The translations under genes and the position numbers were made by a program. Below, in pieces: positions 21,531-33,400 of a DNA stretch of 64,000 bases (the stretch's first letter is position 1; each line of letters begins with the position of its first letter). The stretch spans positions 501,011 through 565,010 of the forward strand of contig SIJG01000044.1 of the NCBI GenBank assembly GCA_023374025.1. The letters are read 5' to 3'. Origin of the DNA: Heterodera schachtii (taxonomy: Eukaryota > Nematoda > Chromadorea > Rhabditida > Heteroderidae). The notes beneath the pieces are model-generated. The model made no database searches, had not been told where the DNA came from, and saw only the letters and a list, made by a program, of their open reading frames with translations.

Positions 21531-24500
21531 ATGCCGGCGAATCCACCAAATCCACCGACAATGGAACAAATTCTACAGCAAATTGTCCAATTGTTGGCGA
21601 ATCAGACAAATGCTGCTGCTGCACCACAAGCTGTTCAAAACACAGTGCCATCACTACCTGATGTCTCCATTTTTGAGCCGAATGACGACAAAGGTCGCAT
21701 CAGTGAATGGCTTAGCCGTTTCAAATTCGCGCTGGATTGTGCCGCGCCAAATGCTCCGGATGACATCAAGGTTAAATGTTTAATGAACAAGCTGAGTGAG
21801 TCAGCATTCAGTGAGTACAGTCGATCGGTACTCCCTGCAGCAGTTGCCGACTTTGACTTCGCCTCAACGCTTTCAAAAATGGAAAAGCTCTTTTCAAAAC
21901 CGCAGTCTGTCTTCATTGACAGATATGAATGCTTAAAAGCGGCGAGAGCGGAGGGAGAAGAATTTCGCCCGTTCATAAATCGCCACAAAAGACTTCTCGC
22001 GGATTTCAGATTTGATGAATTGAAGAAAGAACAATTCAATTGCCTAATGTTGTTGACGGCATTGAAGGCGCACAATGATGCGACTCTTCGTCAAAGAATT
22101 TTGGCAAGATTGGCCACTGATGGCGATAATGTGACCTATGACGCAGTGGTTGAGGACCTGATCAATTTTCAGTCCACCATTGCCGAGGCACGGGCAATTG
22201 AAGTCCCCACGTCATCAAAATACCTGAATGTTGTCCGCCAAAAAGAGAAGCAGACAAATTATGTGGACAAACGAAGTCAGCCAAAACCAAAGACGAATAT
22301 GCCGAACAGTATAAGATGCTGGAGATGTGGAGGAGAAAAGCATCGGCCTGACCAATGCTGGCACAAAACGACTAAATGTCAAAAGTGCAAATTTGACGGA
22401 CACATTGAAAAACAATGTGCCGCTTTTCATGAATGGCGTAAGCAAAACGCTAAAAAGTGGAACAACAACAAACGTGTTGGACATTTGAAAATTGGGATGG
22501 TAGCAAAAACCACCAATCCATTGCCGTTGCTGAAAACCGAAATTCGGTTTAACAAAAAGCCAGTCCACTTCAATCTCGACACTGGTTCAGACATTATTGT
22601 CGTTGACGAAGGCACATACACTAATATTGGTCGACCACCGATCAACAAGACAGAAGAAATCGGAAAGACCTTTGATGGAACCAAAATCCATTTCATTGGA
22701 AAGGGAATCGGAACTTTCGAGTTCAATGGTGTGACTTTCGAAGACGAATTTTATGTGGCCAAACGTGGCGCATTGAACCTGCTGAGTCGAGATGCGATGG
22801 ACAAATTCGGACTGTTGGACGAATTGAAGCAGAAAATTGGAATTTCAGCTATAAATTTGTGCAAATCCGGGAGTGCCAAAGAGAAGAAAATAATTCCAAT
22901 CGGCACAAAGCAAGTCACCGGAACGGAGGCCAAAATTCAGGCCCTGAAAAATGCCTTTCCCGAAGTGATCAAAGACGGTATAGGCCATTGCACAAAAGAA
23001 AAAGCGCATCTGTCACTGAACGATGACGCACGGCCAATTTATCGAAAAGCGAGGCCCGTACCATACAATTCGATGGACGTGGTCGAAAGCGAATTGGCCC
23101 GCTTGGAAAATTTGGGTGTCATCAGCAAAGTCGACCATTTGGACTGGGCCGCCCCAATTTTAATTGTCAAGAAAGCGGATGGCTCAGCGAGACTATGCAT
23201 TGATTATTCGACAGGACTAAACGAAGCGCTCAAAGACTGTCAACACCCATTGCCAATTCCGGAGGACATCTTCGCAACACTGAATGGCGGAAAAATGTTC
23301 TCCCAAATTGATTTGAGGGATGCATATCTCCAAATTGAGTTGGACGAAGACTCCAAACAATTTTGCGGTTTGGCAACACACAAAGGAAATTTTCGGATGG
23401 AACGATTACCCTTTGGTGTGAAATCAGCACCGGGCATTTTCCAATCGATAATGGACAAAATGCTTGCCGGGTTAAGCTATGCCACCGCCTATTTGGATGA
23501 CATTATTGTGGTCAGCAAAAACGCAGAAGAACATTCACAACACTTGAAGGAAGTGTTTGACCGAATCCAAACTTATGGATTTCGGGTGAAAATTGAAAAA
23601 TGTTCATTTTTCCGAGAGCAAATAAAATATCTTGGTCAAATTGTGGACAAAAATGGCCGCCGTCCTGATCCATGTAAAATACATGCGATCATCGAGATGC
23701 CACCGCCCAAAGACATTTCATCGCTCCGTTCTTTCCTTGGCATGATAAACCACTACCAACAGTACGTCAAAAATATGCGTTTCTTGAGAACGCCACTGGA
23801 CGACATGCTCAAAAAGGAGAAGGAGTGGGATTGGAATGAAAAATGCCAAAAGGCATTCACAAAATTGAAAGAAATTTTGTCATCGGATTTGCTGCTGACA
23901 CATTACGATCCTAAATTGGAGATCGTTGTCGCGGCAGATGCCTCGGATTATGGCATCGGTGCGGTAATTTCGCACAAATTTTCGGACGGATCAATCAAGG
24001 CCATCGCCCATGCTTCAAAATCTCTTTCACCAGCGGAGAAAAATTACTCCCAGATTGAAAAGGAAGCATTGGCACTGATTTTTGCAGTCAAAAAGTTTCA
24101 TAAAATGATCTATGGGAGACATTTTACGTTACAAACTGACCACAAACCCTTGCTAAGTATTTTTGGCAGTAAAAAAGGAGTCAAACAATGCAGCGCAAAT
24201 CGGCTGCTGAGATGGTCATTAATTTTATTGGCCTATGATTTCACAATCGAATACGTCCGAACCAATGATTTTGGAAATGCAGACGCGCTCTCACGACTCA
24301 TCGCAAAAGGAATGGAATGCGAAGAGGAAAAAGTGATCGCTGCTTTGGGCGTTGAATCTGATCTGACATCCATTTTCAATTTGAATTTGGAGAAGTTGCC
24401 TATCAAATTTGCCGATTTGGCAACAGCATCGAAAAATGACGGATCAATTCAAAAGGCAATCCAATTCGTCAGATCAAACTGGCCGAACAATGATTTGCTG

Positions 24501-25778
24501 AAGCAGGAAACGGAGATTGTCCAACTGCTCAGCCGAAGAAAAGACGATTTGTCTATTCTTAAAGGATGCCTAATGTACGGCGACAGAATTGTGATTCCGA
24601 AAGTCTGCCAAAAGAAAATAATGGAGCAGCTGCACAAAGGCCATCCAGGCATCAAGCGGATGAAGCAGTTGGCCCGACAATATGTCTATTGGCCGAAATT
24701 GGACTCCGAAATTGAAGAATTTGTCCAAAGCTGCCAACCGTGCCAAGCTGCTGCCAAGGCACCTGTCAAGACTGACTTGCACTCGTGGCCAAAGGCAGAA
24801 CGTCCATGGCAACGAATCCATGTCGACTATGCCGGCCCATTTTACGGCAAAGAATTTTTGATCGTTGTTGACTCATTTTCAAAGTACCCTGAGGTCTTTG
24901 AAATGCCAACAAAATCAACTGCCGCCACTGTCGATAAATTGCGTTATCTTTTTACGCGACACGGAATTCCGGAAATATTGGTGTCAGATAATGGCACGCA
25001 ATTTGCCAGCAACGATTTTGCCAAATTTACTGCGGCAAACGGAATTTCACATTTATTTTCAGCACCATATAATCCAATGTCTAATGGACAAGTGGAACGT
25101 TTTGTGGACACCTTCAAGAGGGCATTTCGCAAATTAAAAGGGGAGGGAGTCCCAGGAAAGGATGTCATTGAAACATTTCTGGTCACTTATCGGACCACAC
25201 CAAATGATTCGCTCCCAAACATCAAATCCCCAGCGGAAATGCTCCTCGGTCGCAAACCGCGCACCACTTTGGATTTGCTGAAGCCGCCGCTTTCGCAACC
25301 CTCGGAAAGAGACGCGGAAATGGAACGGCACTTCAATCGACGATTTGGCACGAAACAACGAATTTTCCAGTTGAAAGACACTGTTTACGCGCGCCACCGC
25401 CTCTCCCAGAATTGGAGGGCGGGTATAATTTGCGACTGCAAAGGCGTAATTTATAGTGTCAAATTCCCGGACGGATCAATCGCTCGCTTCCATGCGAACC
25501 AGATTCGTGAACGCCGAAATGTGGAAAATTTAGAAGAGCCTTTAAACATTTTGAATGAGGCCTTCAATCTGCCATTACCACCGGCAAATTTTGAAGTTGT
25601 TGATCAGGACCTAAGGAATAGGCCTGAATCGGACACTGAACATGAGGACGAGGAAGAACCACCAGCAAATGGCGATGATGGCAATCGACCTGATCAGCTC
25701 AACCGGATGCCAAGCCCACGCGAACGCCGCTACCCTGTGCGCAACCGTCGGATGCCGGCACGCTACTCGCCCGGATGA
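21531..25778 (+). CDS. Gag-Pol polyprotein (single ORF, 1,415 aa)
   Basis: Retrotransposition proteins in Ty3/Gypsy order. Gag fills about the first 260 residues, then come two CCHC zinc knuckles (C-x2-C-x4-H-x4-C, near residues 263-276 and 284-297). Protease motif LDTGSD is near residue 350. Reverse transcriptase motifs include YLDDIIVVS near residue 654, with LPFGVKSAPGIFQ before it. RNase H shows ADASDYGIGAV. Integrase has the HHCC zinc site (HKGHPG...CQPCQ) and the DDE core (HVDYAGPF near 1099, SDNGTQF near 1150, NGQVERF near 1186). No frameshift separates gag from pol, no env follows, and no chromodomain is obvious after integrase. All key residues are present, so the copy looks coding-competent. 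Confidence 0.97.
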   Translation: MPANPPNPPTMEQILQQIVQLLANQTNAAAAPQAVQNTVPSLPDVSIFEPNDDKGRISEWLSRFKFALDCAAPNAPDDIKVKCLMNKLSESAFSEYSRSVLPAAVADFDFASTLSKMEKLFSKPQSVFIDRYECLKAARAEGEEFRPFINRHKRLLADFRFDELKKEQFNCLMLLTALKAHNDATLRQRILARLATDGDNVTYDAVVEDLINFQSTIAEARAIEVPTSSKYLNVVRQKEKQTNYVDKRSQPKPKTNMPNSIRCWRCGGEKHRPDQCWHKTTKCQKCKFDGHIEKQCAAFHEWRKQNAKKWNNNKRVGHLKIGMVAKTTNPLPLLKTEIRFNKKPVHFNLDTGSDIIVVDEGTYTNIGRPPINKTEEIGKTFDGTKIHFIGKGIGTFEFNGVTFEDEFYVAKRGALNLLSRDAMDKFGLLDELKQKIGISAINLCKSGSAKEKKIIPIGTKQVTGTEAKIQALKNAFPEVIKDGIGHCTKEKAHLSLNDDARPIYRKARPVPYNSMDVVESELARLENLGVISKVDHLDWAAPILIVKKADGSARLCIDYSTGLNEALKDCQHPLPIPEDIFATLNGGKMFSQIDLRDAYLQIELDEDSKQFCGLATHKGNFRMERLPFGVKSAPGIFQSIMDKMLAGLSYATAYLDDIIVVSKNAEEHSQHLKEVFDRIQTYGFRVKIEKCSFFREQIKYLGQIVDKNGRRPDPCKIHAIIEMPPPKDISSLRSFLGMINHYQQYVKNMRFLRTPLDDMLKKEKEWDWNEKCQKAFTKLKEILSSDLLLTHYDPKLEIVVAADASDYGIGAVISHKFSDGSIKAIAHASKSLSPAEKNYSQIEKEALALIFAVKKFHKMIYGRHFTLQTDHKPLLSIFGSKKGVKQCSANRLLRWSLILLAYDFTIEYVRTNDFGNADALSRLIAKGMECEEEKVIAALGVESDLTSIFNLNLEKLPIKFADLATASKNDGSIQKAIQFVRSNWPNNDLLKQETEIVQLLSRRKDDLSILKGCLMYGDRIVIPKVCQKKIMEQLHKGHPGIKRMKQLARQYVYWPKLDSEIEEFVQSCQPCQAAAKAPVKTDLHSWPKAERPWQRIHVDYAGPFYGKEFLIVVDSFSKYPEVFEMPTKSTAATVDKLRYLFTRHGIPEILVSDNGTQFASNDFAKFTAANGISHLFSAPYNPMSNGQVERFVDTFKRAFRKLKGEGVPGKDVIETFLVTYRTTPNDSLPNIKSPAEMLLGRKPRTTLDLLKPPLSQPSERDAEMERHFNRRFGTKQRIFQLKDTVYARHRLSQNWRAGIICDCKGVIYSVKFPDGSIARFHANQIRERRNVENLEEPLNILNEAFNLPLPPANFEVVDQDLRNRPESDTEHEDEEEPPANGDDGNRPDQLNRMPSPRERRYPVRNRRMPARYSPG

Positions 25779-25789
25779 TCAGTCGAATT

Positions 25790-25800
25790 AAAAGGGGAGG
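25790..25800 (+). other. Polypurine tract of the LTR element
   Basis: AAAAGGGGAGG immediately upstream of the 3' LTR, the expected plus-strand priming site. Confidence 0.85.
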
Positions 25801-26083
25801 TGTTCGGGTACTGACCCGACCGAGACATTATTTATTTAAATTTATTTATTTTGTCTTTTTCTCTCCCTTTTATATTTTCTCTATTTTATTGTGTCTGTTT
25901 ACCATTGTCGTGTCAGACACTTCATTCCCCAGCCATTTGTTTCCCCCGTCCCTTTTGCATGTTCATTAATATTGTCCTCCGACCTTTCCCATCTCCGATC
26001 AATATTATTTATTTGTGTTCTCCAATAAATATTTGTTTTATTATTGGACTTCATTTGAGCTTCGGTTATTGAAGGACCGAACA
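25801..26083 (+). repeat. 3' LTR
   Basis: 283 bp, apparently identical to the 5' LTR; followed by the GTTTT target duplication. Confidence 0.96.
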
Positions 26084-26088
26084 GTTTT

Positions 26089-28384
26089 CCTTAATGGACG
26101 CCATGTGTTGATCGTAACAATGAATGAATGCATACGCAAACAATTACCATATATACATTTATAGAAATCTAAGACACAGTAATTTTTGATTACGATATAT
26201 TAAAATGAAAAAGCAGAATTTTACTTTTCTATTACAAAATTTGTTTTGGCCAAAAACATGGTCATCAACCGCCACATTTTGGCGCCTACAATTTCCTACT
26301 CATATTGAAGAGTTTTTTTCCGCTTCATGTAATTGACAGCTGTGCTTTGTTTTTAAATCCAGGCCCATATCCGGGAAGGGGGGGGGGACATTTGCCCCCG
26401 CCCACCCCGAAATGAAAAATTAAAAACTTTTCAAGAAAAAATGGGCAACTTTTTTAAAAGATTAACGGCTGCGCATATCGGCAATTCTGCACTCCATCGT
26501 ACCATAATTTATTGAAAATTTGCCACAAATGGCGGCAAAAATTTGTCATTTTTGGCGCAAAACCACTACTCCGACACTTAAAATTTTGAAAAAGAATTAG
26601 CTCAACTTCTGGGGATACCCACCCCTAAAATTTTTCCGGTTAGGGGCTGTATAAATCAAATATTTTATTATCCATTTGCCACAAAATCCCTTTAAAAAAA
26701 ACAAAGATGCATCATGTTCTGCTGAAAATGGCTGCTTTATGTTTCAACGAATAATAATAACTGTGCTTAATCCCCGCACCAACACGGCTTTACGTTAAAG
26801 GGTCCATGAAGGCTTTATCCCCCCCCCCCCCTCCCTCGTTTCTAATCATCTCCCATTATGCCTTTTTATGCCTTAGGCTATAAAAGCGTGCGGCTTGCTT
26901 CTTCTGCCGCTCTGCTGTTCATCCGTCATTCGTTCGTTCCCCCGAAGGTATATGTATAAAAACGGGATTTGTTGAACATATCCACAATGTGTTGTTTGTG
27001 GTGTTGGTATTGTTGTTGTTATGCTTTATCCACGTCGTTTGTTTGTTGTCCGCTTTTTGTCGCCCGTCACTCCGCCACAATCGCTCATTATCATTCATTA
27101 TGTGTTCATATTTTTCTGTTGTTTTTTTTTGTTTTGATGGATGATGGGATGGATGAATTAAAAAGTCCCAAATCTTCTCCAATCAAATTTTTCTTTTACC
27201 AAAATTAATGAAAAACACTCTTTTTCTGAGTCGGCAAATTGAAAAACTTCTTAAATTATGATAATTAACAAATTTTTTGGTGCTATGTCGTATTTAAAAA
27301 ACTAATCAAAATAAAAAATTTCGCTTAAAATTTTGCAAAATTTCAAAAAATTATGGCCAAAAATGTCCGAAAAACAAAAGCTTTTTGAGTTCCTCTGGAA
27401 ATAATTTTTTTTAAAACTTAACTAGAATTTTGCAGACTTATAGAGAACACTTATTTGTTAGCGTTATCGAATGATAGGATCAAATTAAAATTTGCTTCTT
27501 TTGAGTAAAGTTATGAATAATTTTTTGCTCAAAATTTTCTTATTGATGGTTTTTCAAATAACTAACGAATCCACACCATTTTGTTGATTTCATACATAGA
27601 TAAGCTTTTTTGTGGGCTGAATTGTCTGCTGGTGAGAGACTCAATCGTGTGGGACTCAGCCGGGTGAGTCCCAACTTTTTGGCGTGGCGGCGGCGGCGGT
27701 GGTGGCTCTGCTGCTGCTGCTTCATCCATGTACCATTAGTACATGTGTAGTTAGATGTACTTTTTTAATGAGCAAAAAATTTTTTATTTTACCCGCCAGC
27801 GCCCGCCCGCCCGCTAATGTCTCCTCCCGCCCTAATTACGCCTCCCCGTCCCGCTAATTCCCCAAAAAATTTGTCCGTCCGTCCGCTTTGATCCCTCTCC
27901 CTCAAATGTGTCGTCGTCGTCGTCGTGCAGCAACAGCAAGAAGCAACAGGAGAAAGAAGCAGGTCACATGAGCGCGACCGATAATGCACCGCTGATAAAA
28001 TGCATTGAAAAATCCCCCCAAATATTATGAACAAAACATGGAGACGACGGCGGACATGTTTTTCTTTGGCATGTGAACATCATCATAATTAACTAAGCAA
28101 GCAACAGATTATGACAGCGGATAATTAACAGTTGGCTTATATATTAGGGACTAATGACGCTCATTCATATGCCAGTCTCACTCATCAGACACTGATGGGT
28201 TTGTTGTCCCCAAAGCCAAAAATTCTGATCATCCTTGGTGAACAATACCTTCTCTGTTCCCCATATACGGTGTTTTACCGTAGTCTGTAAAATACTTTAT
28301 TACGACATATTTTGATCTAAATATTCCGATTAAAAGCATCTTTAATATTTAGAAATTGGTGTAAAATTTGAACTATTCAATTCA
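26089..28384. other. Non-coding region upstream of the second collagen
   Basis: No convincing gene. It holds a 10-G run (26378-26387), a 13-C run (26819-26831), a CGGCGG/GCTGCTGCT simple-repeat patch near 27680-27720 and TGTTGTTG repeats near 27010. TATAAAA at 26879-26885 is followed by CCCCGAAG|GTATATG (26947/26948), which looks like a short 5' exon and donor; it could be the promoter and untranslated first exon of the collagen gene at 28385. Confidence 0.4.
26879..26885 (+). promoter_or_regulatory. TATA box candidate
   Basis: TATAAAA in GGCTATAAAAGCG with a pyrimidine-rich start region and a plausible splice donor 60 bases on. Which gene it serves is unproven; the collagen at 28385 is the next plus-strand gene. 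Confidence 0.35.
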
Positions 28385-29865
28385 ATGTCCACTAATTGTT
28401 ATACGGGCAGCCGTGTGCTGATCAGTGTTTCCATCGGCGGGACGGCACTGATCACTTTTGTTACACTGATCACACTGGTCACACTGTGCCGGGACATCAA
28501 CTCGCTGTACGACGAGATCATTTCTGATCTTGACGAGTTCAAGGACATTGCCAACCATGCATGGAAAACGATGATGGATGAACGACTAGTGAAGGGCGGC
28601 GTCGCTGAACAGTTTGGACGCGGTGACGCGGAGTTCGTGCGGCGTCAGCCGCGTCAGTCGTACGCGGACGGAGACGCTGCGACAACTGCCACTGGCGGCA
28701 GTGCGGCAACAGTGAGCAGTGCGAGTGCCGGCATTTGCAAATGTGCCAGACAGCCGAACAACTGCCCTAAAGGACCGACGGGGCCCAAGGGGCAGCCGGG
28801 TAAGAAGAAATCATTTTTAAAATTCGGCATTTTGTCGCGCAATTGACAAGTTGTCGACACGACAAAATGCCGACAATAATAAAACCAGGGTTGCCAACTC
28901 TGCTTTTTGTCTTATCATTTTGCTGCTTTTTAAGAAAATTGCTTTTTTCCCCATGCCGGCACTCCCGGATACAAATAATTTTTTTTCAAAAAAAAAAACG
29001 GCTCAAAATTGCAAAAATTGGAATTTTTTAGCTGAAATAAAATTTCCTAAAATGCTGATTTTTTACCCCTAATGCTGTTTTTTTTTGTTAGTCAAATGTT
29101 GGTTTTGAAAATTTCTGTTGGCAACCCTGAAGAAAACATACATATTCTCGCCTTGACGAAAGGCTCTACAAACCTAGGGAATTGCAACCAAATTTATTGG
29201 AAAATTTAACTAGGTGTACCTGGCGAAGACGGACTGCCTGGCCAACAAGGACACGCCGGACAGTCCGCCATGCACAAGGAAGAAGCGGTGAAGCCAAAAA
29301 AGGACTGTTTTACATGCCCGGCCGGCCCACCGGGGGCGCCTGGTCCCAGCGGGGCACAGGGACCTGCAGGTCCGGCTGGCGGAATTGGTGTACCGGGCGA
29401 AGCCGGCAAAGATGGGCAGCCCGGGGGCCAGGGACCCCCGGGCGATGCCGGGCTCGAAGGACCAGCGGGCACACCTGGACAGCCAGGACAAGCCGGACAG
29501 CCTGGGCAGAGGACAGCAGCCGCAGTGCCTGGGCCCAAAGGACCGAGTGGCACAGCTGGACCACCTGGACCGGCTGGTCCAAGCGGAGGGTAACTAAAAT
29601 TTCAAAAAATTTTCATTCAATTTTTTTGTTAAGCTCCTCACCCGGCACTCCGGGGCCCCAAGGACCGCCCGGCCCTCCGGGTCTTGTTGGCCAACCCGGC
29701 ACAAATGGACAGTCCGGGAAGGCTGGCCAGGCGGGACCGCCTGGGCCGGATGCCGCCTATTGTCCGTGCCCACCGCGCACCGGCGAAGTGGCGGGCAAGC
29801 AGCAACAATCCGCCGGTGCCGGTGGATACCGTCGCTTCTTCCGCACATTCCATTCACGTCATTGA
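28385..29865 (+). CDS. Cuticle collagen (three exons)
   Basis: Exons 28385-28799, 29214-29589 and 29634-29865 are in phase, giving 340 aa. The N-terminus has a membrane/signal-anchor (SVSIGGTALITFVTLITLV) followed by DINSLYDEIISDLDEFKDIANHAW, a block typical of one nematode cuticle-collagen group. A possible RRQPRQSY processing site follows. CKCARQPNNCP precedes the first Gly-X-Y block. A Cys pair (DCFTCPAGPPG) separates repeat blocks, and CPCPPRTG closes the last. The tail is short (GYRRFFRTFHSRH). Intron 1 contains a MITE. A polyadenylation signal AATAAA lies at 29897-29902. The gene differs from the minus-strand collagen in N-terminal class and has far fewer introns. Confidence 0.94.
28886..29129. 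mobile_element. hAT-type MITE in collagen intron 1
   Basis: 244 bp with perfect 13-bp termini CAGGGTTGCCAAC / GTTGGCAACCCTG. Flanks AATAAAAC and AAGAAAAC match at 7 of 8 positions, as expected of an ageing 8-bp target duplication. Same family as 2910-3232. Confidence 0.82.
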
Positions 29866-29896
29866 GAAATGGACGCGTTGTGCCACAATTTGATCA

Positions 29897-29902
29897 AATA
29901 AA
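29897..29902 (+). promoter_or_regulatory. Polyadenylation signal of the collagen gene
   Basis: AATAAA 32 bases after the TGA at 29863-29865. Confidence 0.6.
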
Positions 29903-29909
29903 TGTCCGT

Positions 29910-30451
29910 CCATTAATTTTGCATTTGTTTCACTAAAAATTGTGATAAAATGGAAACAAATTTTTAGTGATTAATAGGGCATCAAAAAAAAAATTAAATA
30001 AAAATTAAAAATTGGATTTATTTTTATCACTAATCAATAAAACATATTATGTAATTCCAATTTTCCACCATATATTTTTTGCATCATTTGTATGAATAAA
30101 ACATATTCTCATTCATATTCGCCAAAATCAATGTAATAAAATGAATATTTCTCAAATCCAATGAAATTAATAATAATAATTTTTATTATTATATAATTGA
30201 AATTCCATTATTTTAGATTATCGAAGGTATTTTATTTACAATATATTCTTGTATGATAAAAAATGCAATTGCTAAATATGAAATTATGTGCTTTTTACAT
30301 AATTATTTTCTTTTTAAAAAATGAAAAAGTCCGCACAAAAACTAATGAAGAAAAAGTTTTCGGTATAAATAATAAAATAATTTAAAATATTTTTAAACAT
30401 TATGTATTAAATTAACAAAATCTTTTACATTTTTTGTAATAACAAATTTAA
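29910..30451. other. AT-rich intergenic region
   Basis: Over 75% A/T by eye, with only short A/T runs and AAT repeats; no gene or element recognised. Confidence 0.4.
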
Positions 30452-33400
30452 ATGTTTGAAGGAATCCGTCCAAGCAATCTTGAACACCATTATGAGCAAC
30501 TTCTGTTCAATGCCGAACTGAGTTCTTCGGACCGGGAATTGTTGGCCCGTCGGATCATTGCCGTTCATTTCCATTTGTCAATTATGGCCAAATTAGCGCT
30601 GCCCAACAAGGCCAGCAGCAGCAGCAGTTCGAAAATGAAAAACAAAAAAAGTCGAAAAACCGAAAAATCGGACGATGGTCCTGTTGATTATGCACAAGCA
30701 TATCAAACTATCAGACAAACAATTGAGCTCCTAAGTGCCGAAAATTTTGTGCCAATGGAACACCTGTGCCATTTGTGGCAGTTGGAACTTTTGTTTAATC
30801 GCCGATCCGACGCCGAAGACACGGCCAAAGACGACCTGATAAAGTACATTAATTTTCACCATGAAGCACTCGCTTCGACAACGGCTCGGGCACTGAATGC
30901 CCCGGGGGGACGGGGATATTGAGCGTGATGGGTCGTTCCGTCAAATTCGCCAATGGGTTTTTTTTAAAACAAAACATAATTTTTAGAGCCTGTCATTTTA
31001 AAAAAGCCGTGCTCCTGATTGGTAATCAGGCCGGGATAAGATTACCTGGATTCAAAACTCGGTTTTAACGGGATTTATACCACAATATCGGGATTAAAAT
31101 CCCCGTTGGTCGGGATCAAGATCCCGGTGTTTTTCCAAAAAATTAACCAGTCCGGGTCCGATCACGTCCGGGCTCTAATAATTTTGCTCAAAGTCTACAA
31201 ATACAAATATTATTTGTTTCATCCGTTAACTAGCAAAATTTCAAAAAAAGTTTCATCGTTTAAAAAAGTTATAGAGGAAAAACTAAAAATCTTTAAACTT
31301 TATTGCTCACAGTTTGTTATAATCTTATTTGGCAAAACCAAATGTATATAATAATGATACTGTAACATTTTTTGCCCGCTTCTTACTGTAGTCATTATGA
31401 ATTTTCAAATTTTGTCTTATTTTACAGCGGAAATTGTGCCAAAACTAATCAACTTGAAGACATTCAAAACGAGTCAGAAGTGCCCACAGATTGGGTGTAC
31501 AAATTTCAGTTGGTTATGTCGCGTAAGCACTTGGATTTTCTGAGAAACTTATTAAAATTGGAACGAATGGGAGGGCAATTGAAATTTTGGCGATGGTTTG
31601 ACATTGGACACCAAATTCAGGGCGAATCGTCGCTGGGCTTTAGGTTTGTTGAACATTCGTCGGACAGATAATAATAAATAAATCATTTTATCATAGTTTC
31701 CACCGATATGAGAGGCTTTAGCCTCATTTTGGGGTTTTTTGAGAGGCCAATGAGGCCTAACATTTTGAAAATGAAGCTTTTTGTTTTTTTTTTGAAAAAA
31801 GCCCTCAAAAATTGTCAAATTTGACCTAAATCTGAATAACAAATCATGTCTCATAAAATAGTCATTTTTGGGCAAATTTGTTTAACAAATTCCATTAAAA
31901 ATTCGAAAATTAGCGCCTACCGACAGTGTTGGCCCCAAATTTTTTTGCCAGCCAAATGAGGTTTTTAAAAAAAAATTTTAACTGGAAGCCTTGGTTTTGT
32001 TGGAATAAAGGAAAATGTTCAATTGTAGAACCTCCCCCCCCCCCCCCCTAAGTTTTCGTGGGATTTTAGCCCTAAATTGCTGAGAAATTTTGCCTAGGTT
32101 TCGGCAGTTGAATGTGTCGGAACAGTTGGACAAGCTGAGTAAAGTAAAGCGGATTATGGCGCAGCATCTGTTTCCTCATCAGATGCCCAGTTATGAGCTG
32201 ATGCTTGCACTCCAATTAGCCTTTGGTCAGTGACAATAATTGGGGGGGGGGCGGGGGAATATTTATGACCTAAAAACCGTCAAAAATGTATGAATTAGGG
32301 GGGCCTAGCTATATCCCCAAGAATTTTTGTAAAATTATCTTCTTCTATGACCTTAAAAAGAAGCAATAAAAATATTTATGTTACTAAAAATTCTTAAAAG
32401 GATTAATTCAGACCAAGCAGAGTTCAGAAAAAATATGAATCAAATATTTCCCTAGTGATAATTTTCTGTAATAATTTAAATCTGGGGATTTTAGTTACAA
32501 ACAATCCCAAATAATGAACTTTAATTGATAAAAAAAAAATGAATAACGAAATGCCTCATAATTATGTCATGGGCCATGGTTAGAGAAAGGCAAATCAACA
32601 TTTTTCTCTTAGAGAACTTTGTTTTAATAAATATCAACATTGATGATATTTATTTAATATCAACATACATTATGCCATCAACGTCAATATAAACGCTATT
32701 TTTAAAATTTCGATAATTTTTGAAATTTTAAAGCAATTTTTTTCAAATGACTTTTGGCGTAAAAATAAAATGGGGAGAGAGATAACAGAAAAGTGAGAGG
32801 GTGATAAATTCAGCCCCAGTCATACAAAAGCATTTTTAGTGAAGAAGAATAAAGAAAAATTAATTAAAAAGAGAGTGTTATGGGAAGAGATTTAAGACAG
32901 AGAGAGAATAGAGGACATAAAATCTGCGTCTATGACCAAAGGAATCCGGGCCAGGCCGTTTTCGTACGGCCGTTTTCGTACGAGAGGATATTCAAAAAAA
33001 ACTTGTTTTAGAGGATTTTAAAGGTCGGAGAATCAGACTCTTACACCCATTTCGACGCAGTTCGAACCCCGAACCCGGATTCGAACGAAAACTCGAAAGA
33101 TCAATTTTCAAAATTCACACATTTATGCAACAAAAAAGGCCTAATGCACGAATAATATGTGAGTGAATTTCCGTTTTTTATTCGAATTCGAGTACGGAGC
33201 AGGGATGGCATCCCTGGCCCTAAAAATTTTCGGAAACCGGAAGTCGGGATTCCGTGCCATCCCTGGTACGGAGTCCTAAATTATTCGGAATGGATGCCGA
33301 ATTCGAGGTCAGCGACCCTGAAAATCTTGGTATGTTTTCAACTTGCAAAGTAAAAAAAAAAATTTTGTGGGCTATAAACTGTAGAAGATTTTTTTGTTAA

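Larger units (their letters stand above)
20944..26083 (+). mobile_element. Complete Ty3/Gypsy LTR retrotransposon
   Basis: 5,140 bp, flanked by the 5-bp target duplication GTTTT (20939-20943 and 26084-26088). LTRs are 20944-21226 and 25801-26083, 283 bp each, with TGTTCGG...CCGAACA ends; by eye I find no difference between them, implying recent insertion. A primer-binding-site-like TTGGCGACGCCCGTG follows the 5' LTR, and a polypurine tract AAAAGGGGAGG directly precedes the 3' LTR. One long gag-pol frame lies between. Confidence 0.97.

Noticed and set aside
20944..26083. Endogenous retrovirus with envelope
   Set aside because: No env-like frame after integrase; gag-pol ends about 20 bases before the 3' LTR.
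27540..28034. Minus-strand frames with His/Arg and Cys/Thr runs
   Set aside because: They come from simple CGG and GTCGTCGTC repeats; no recognisable product.
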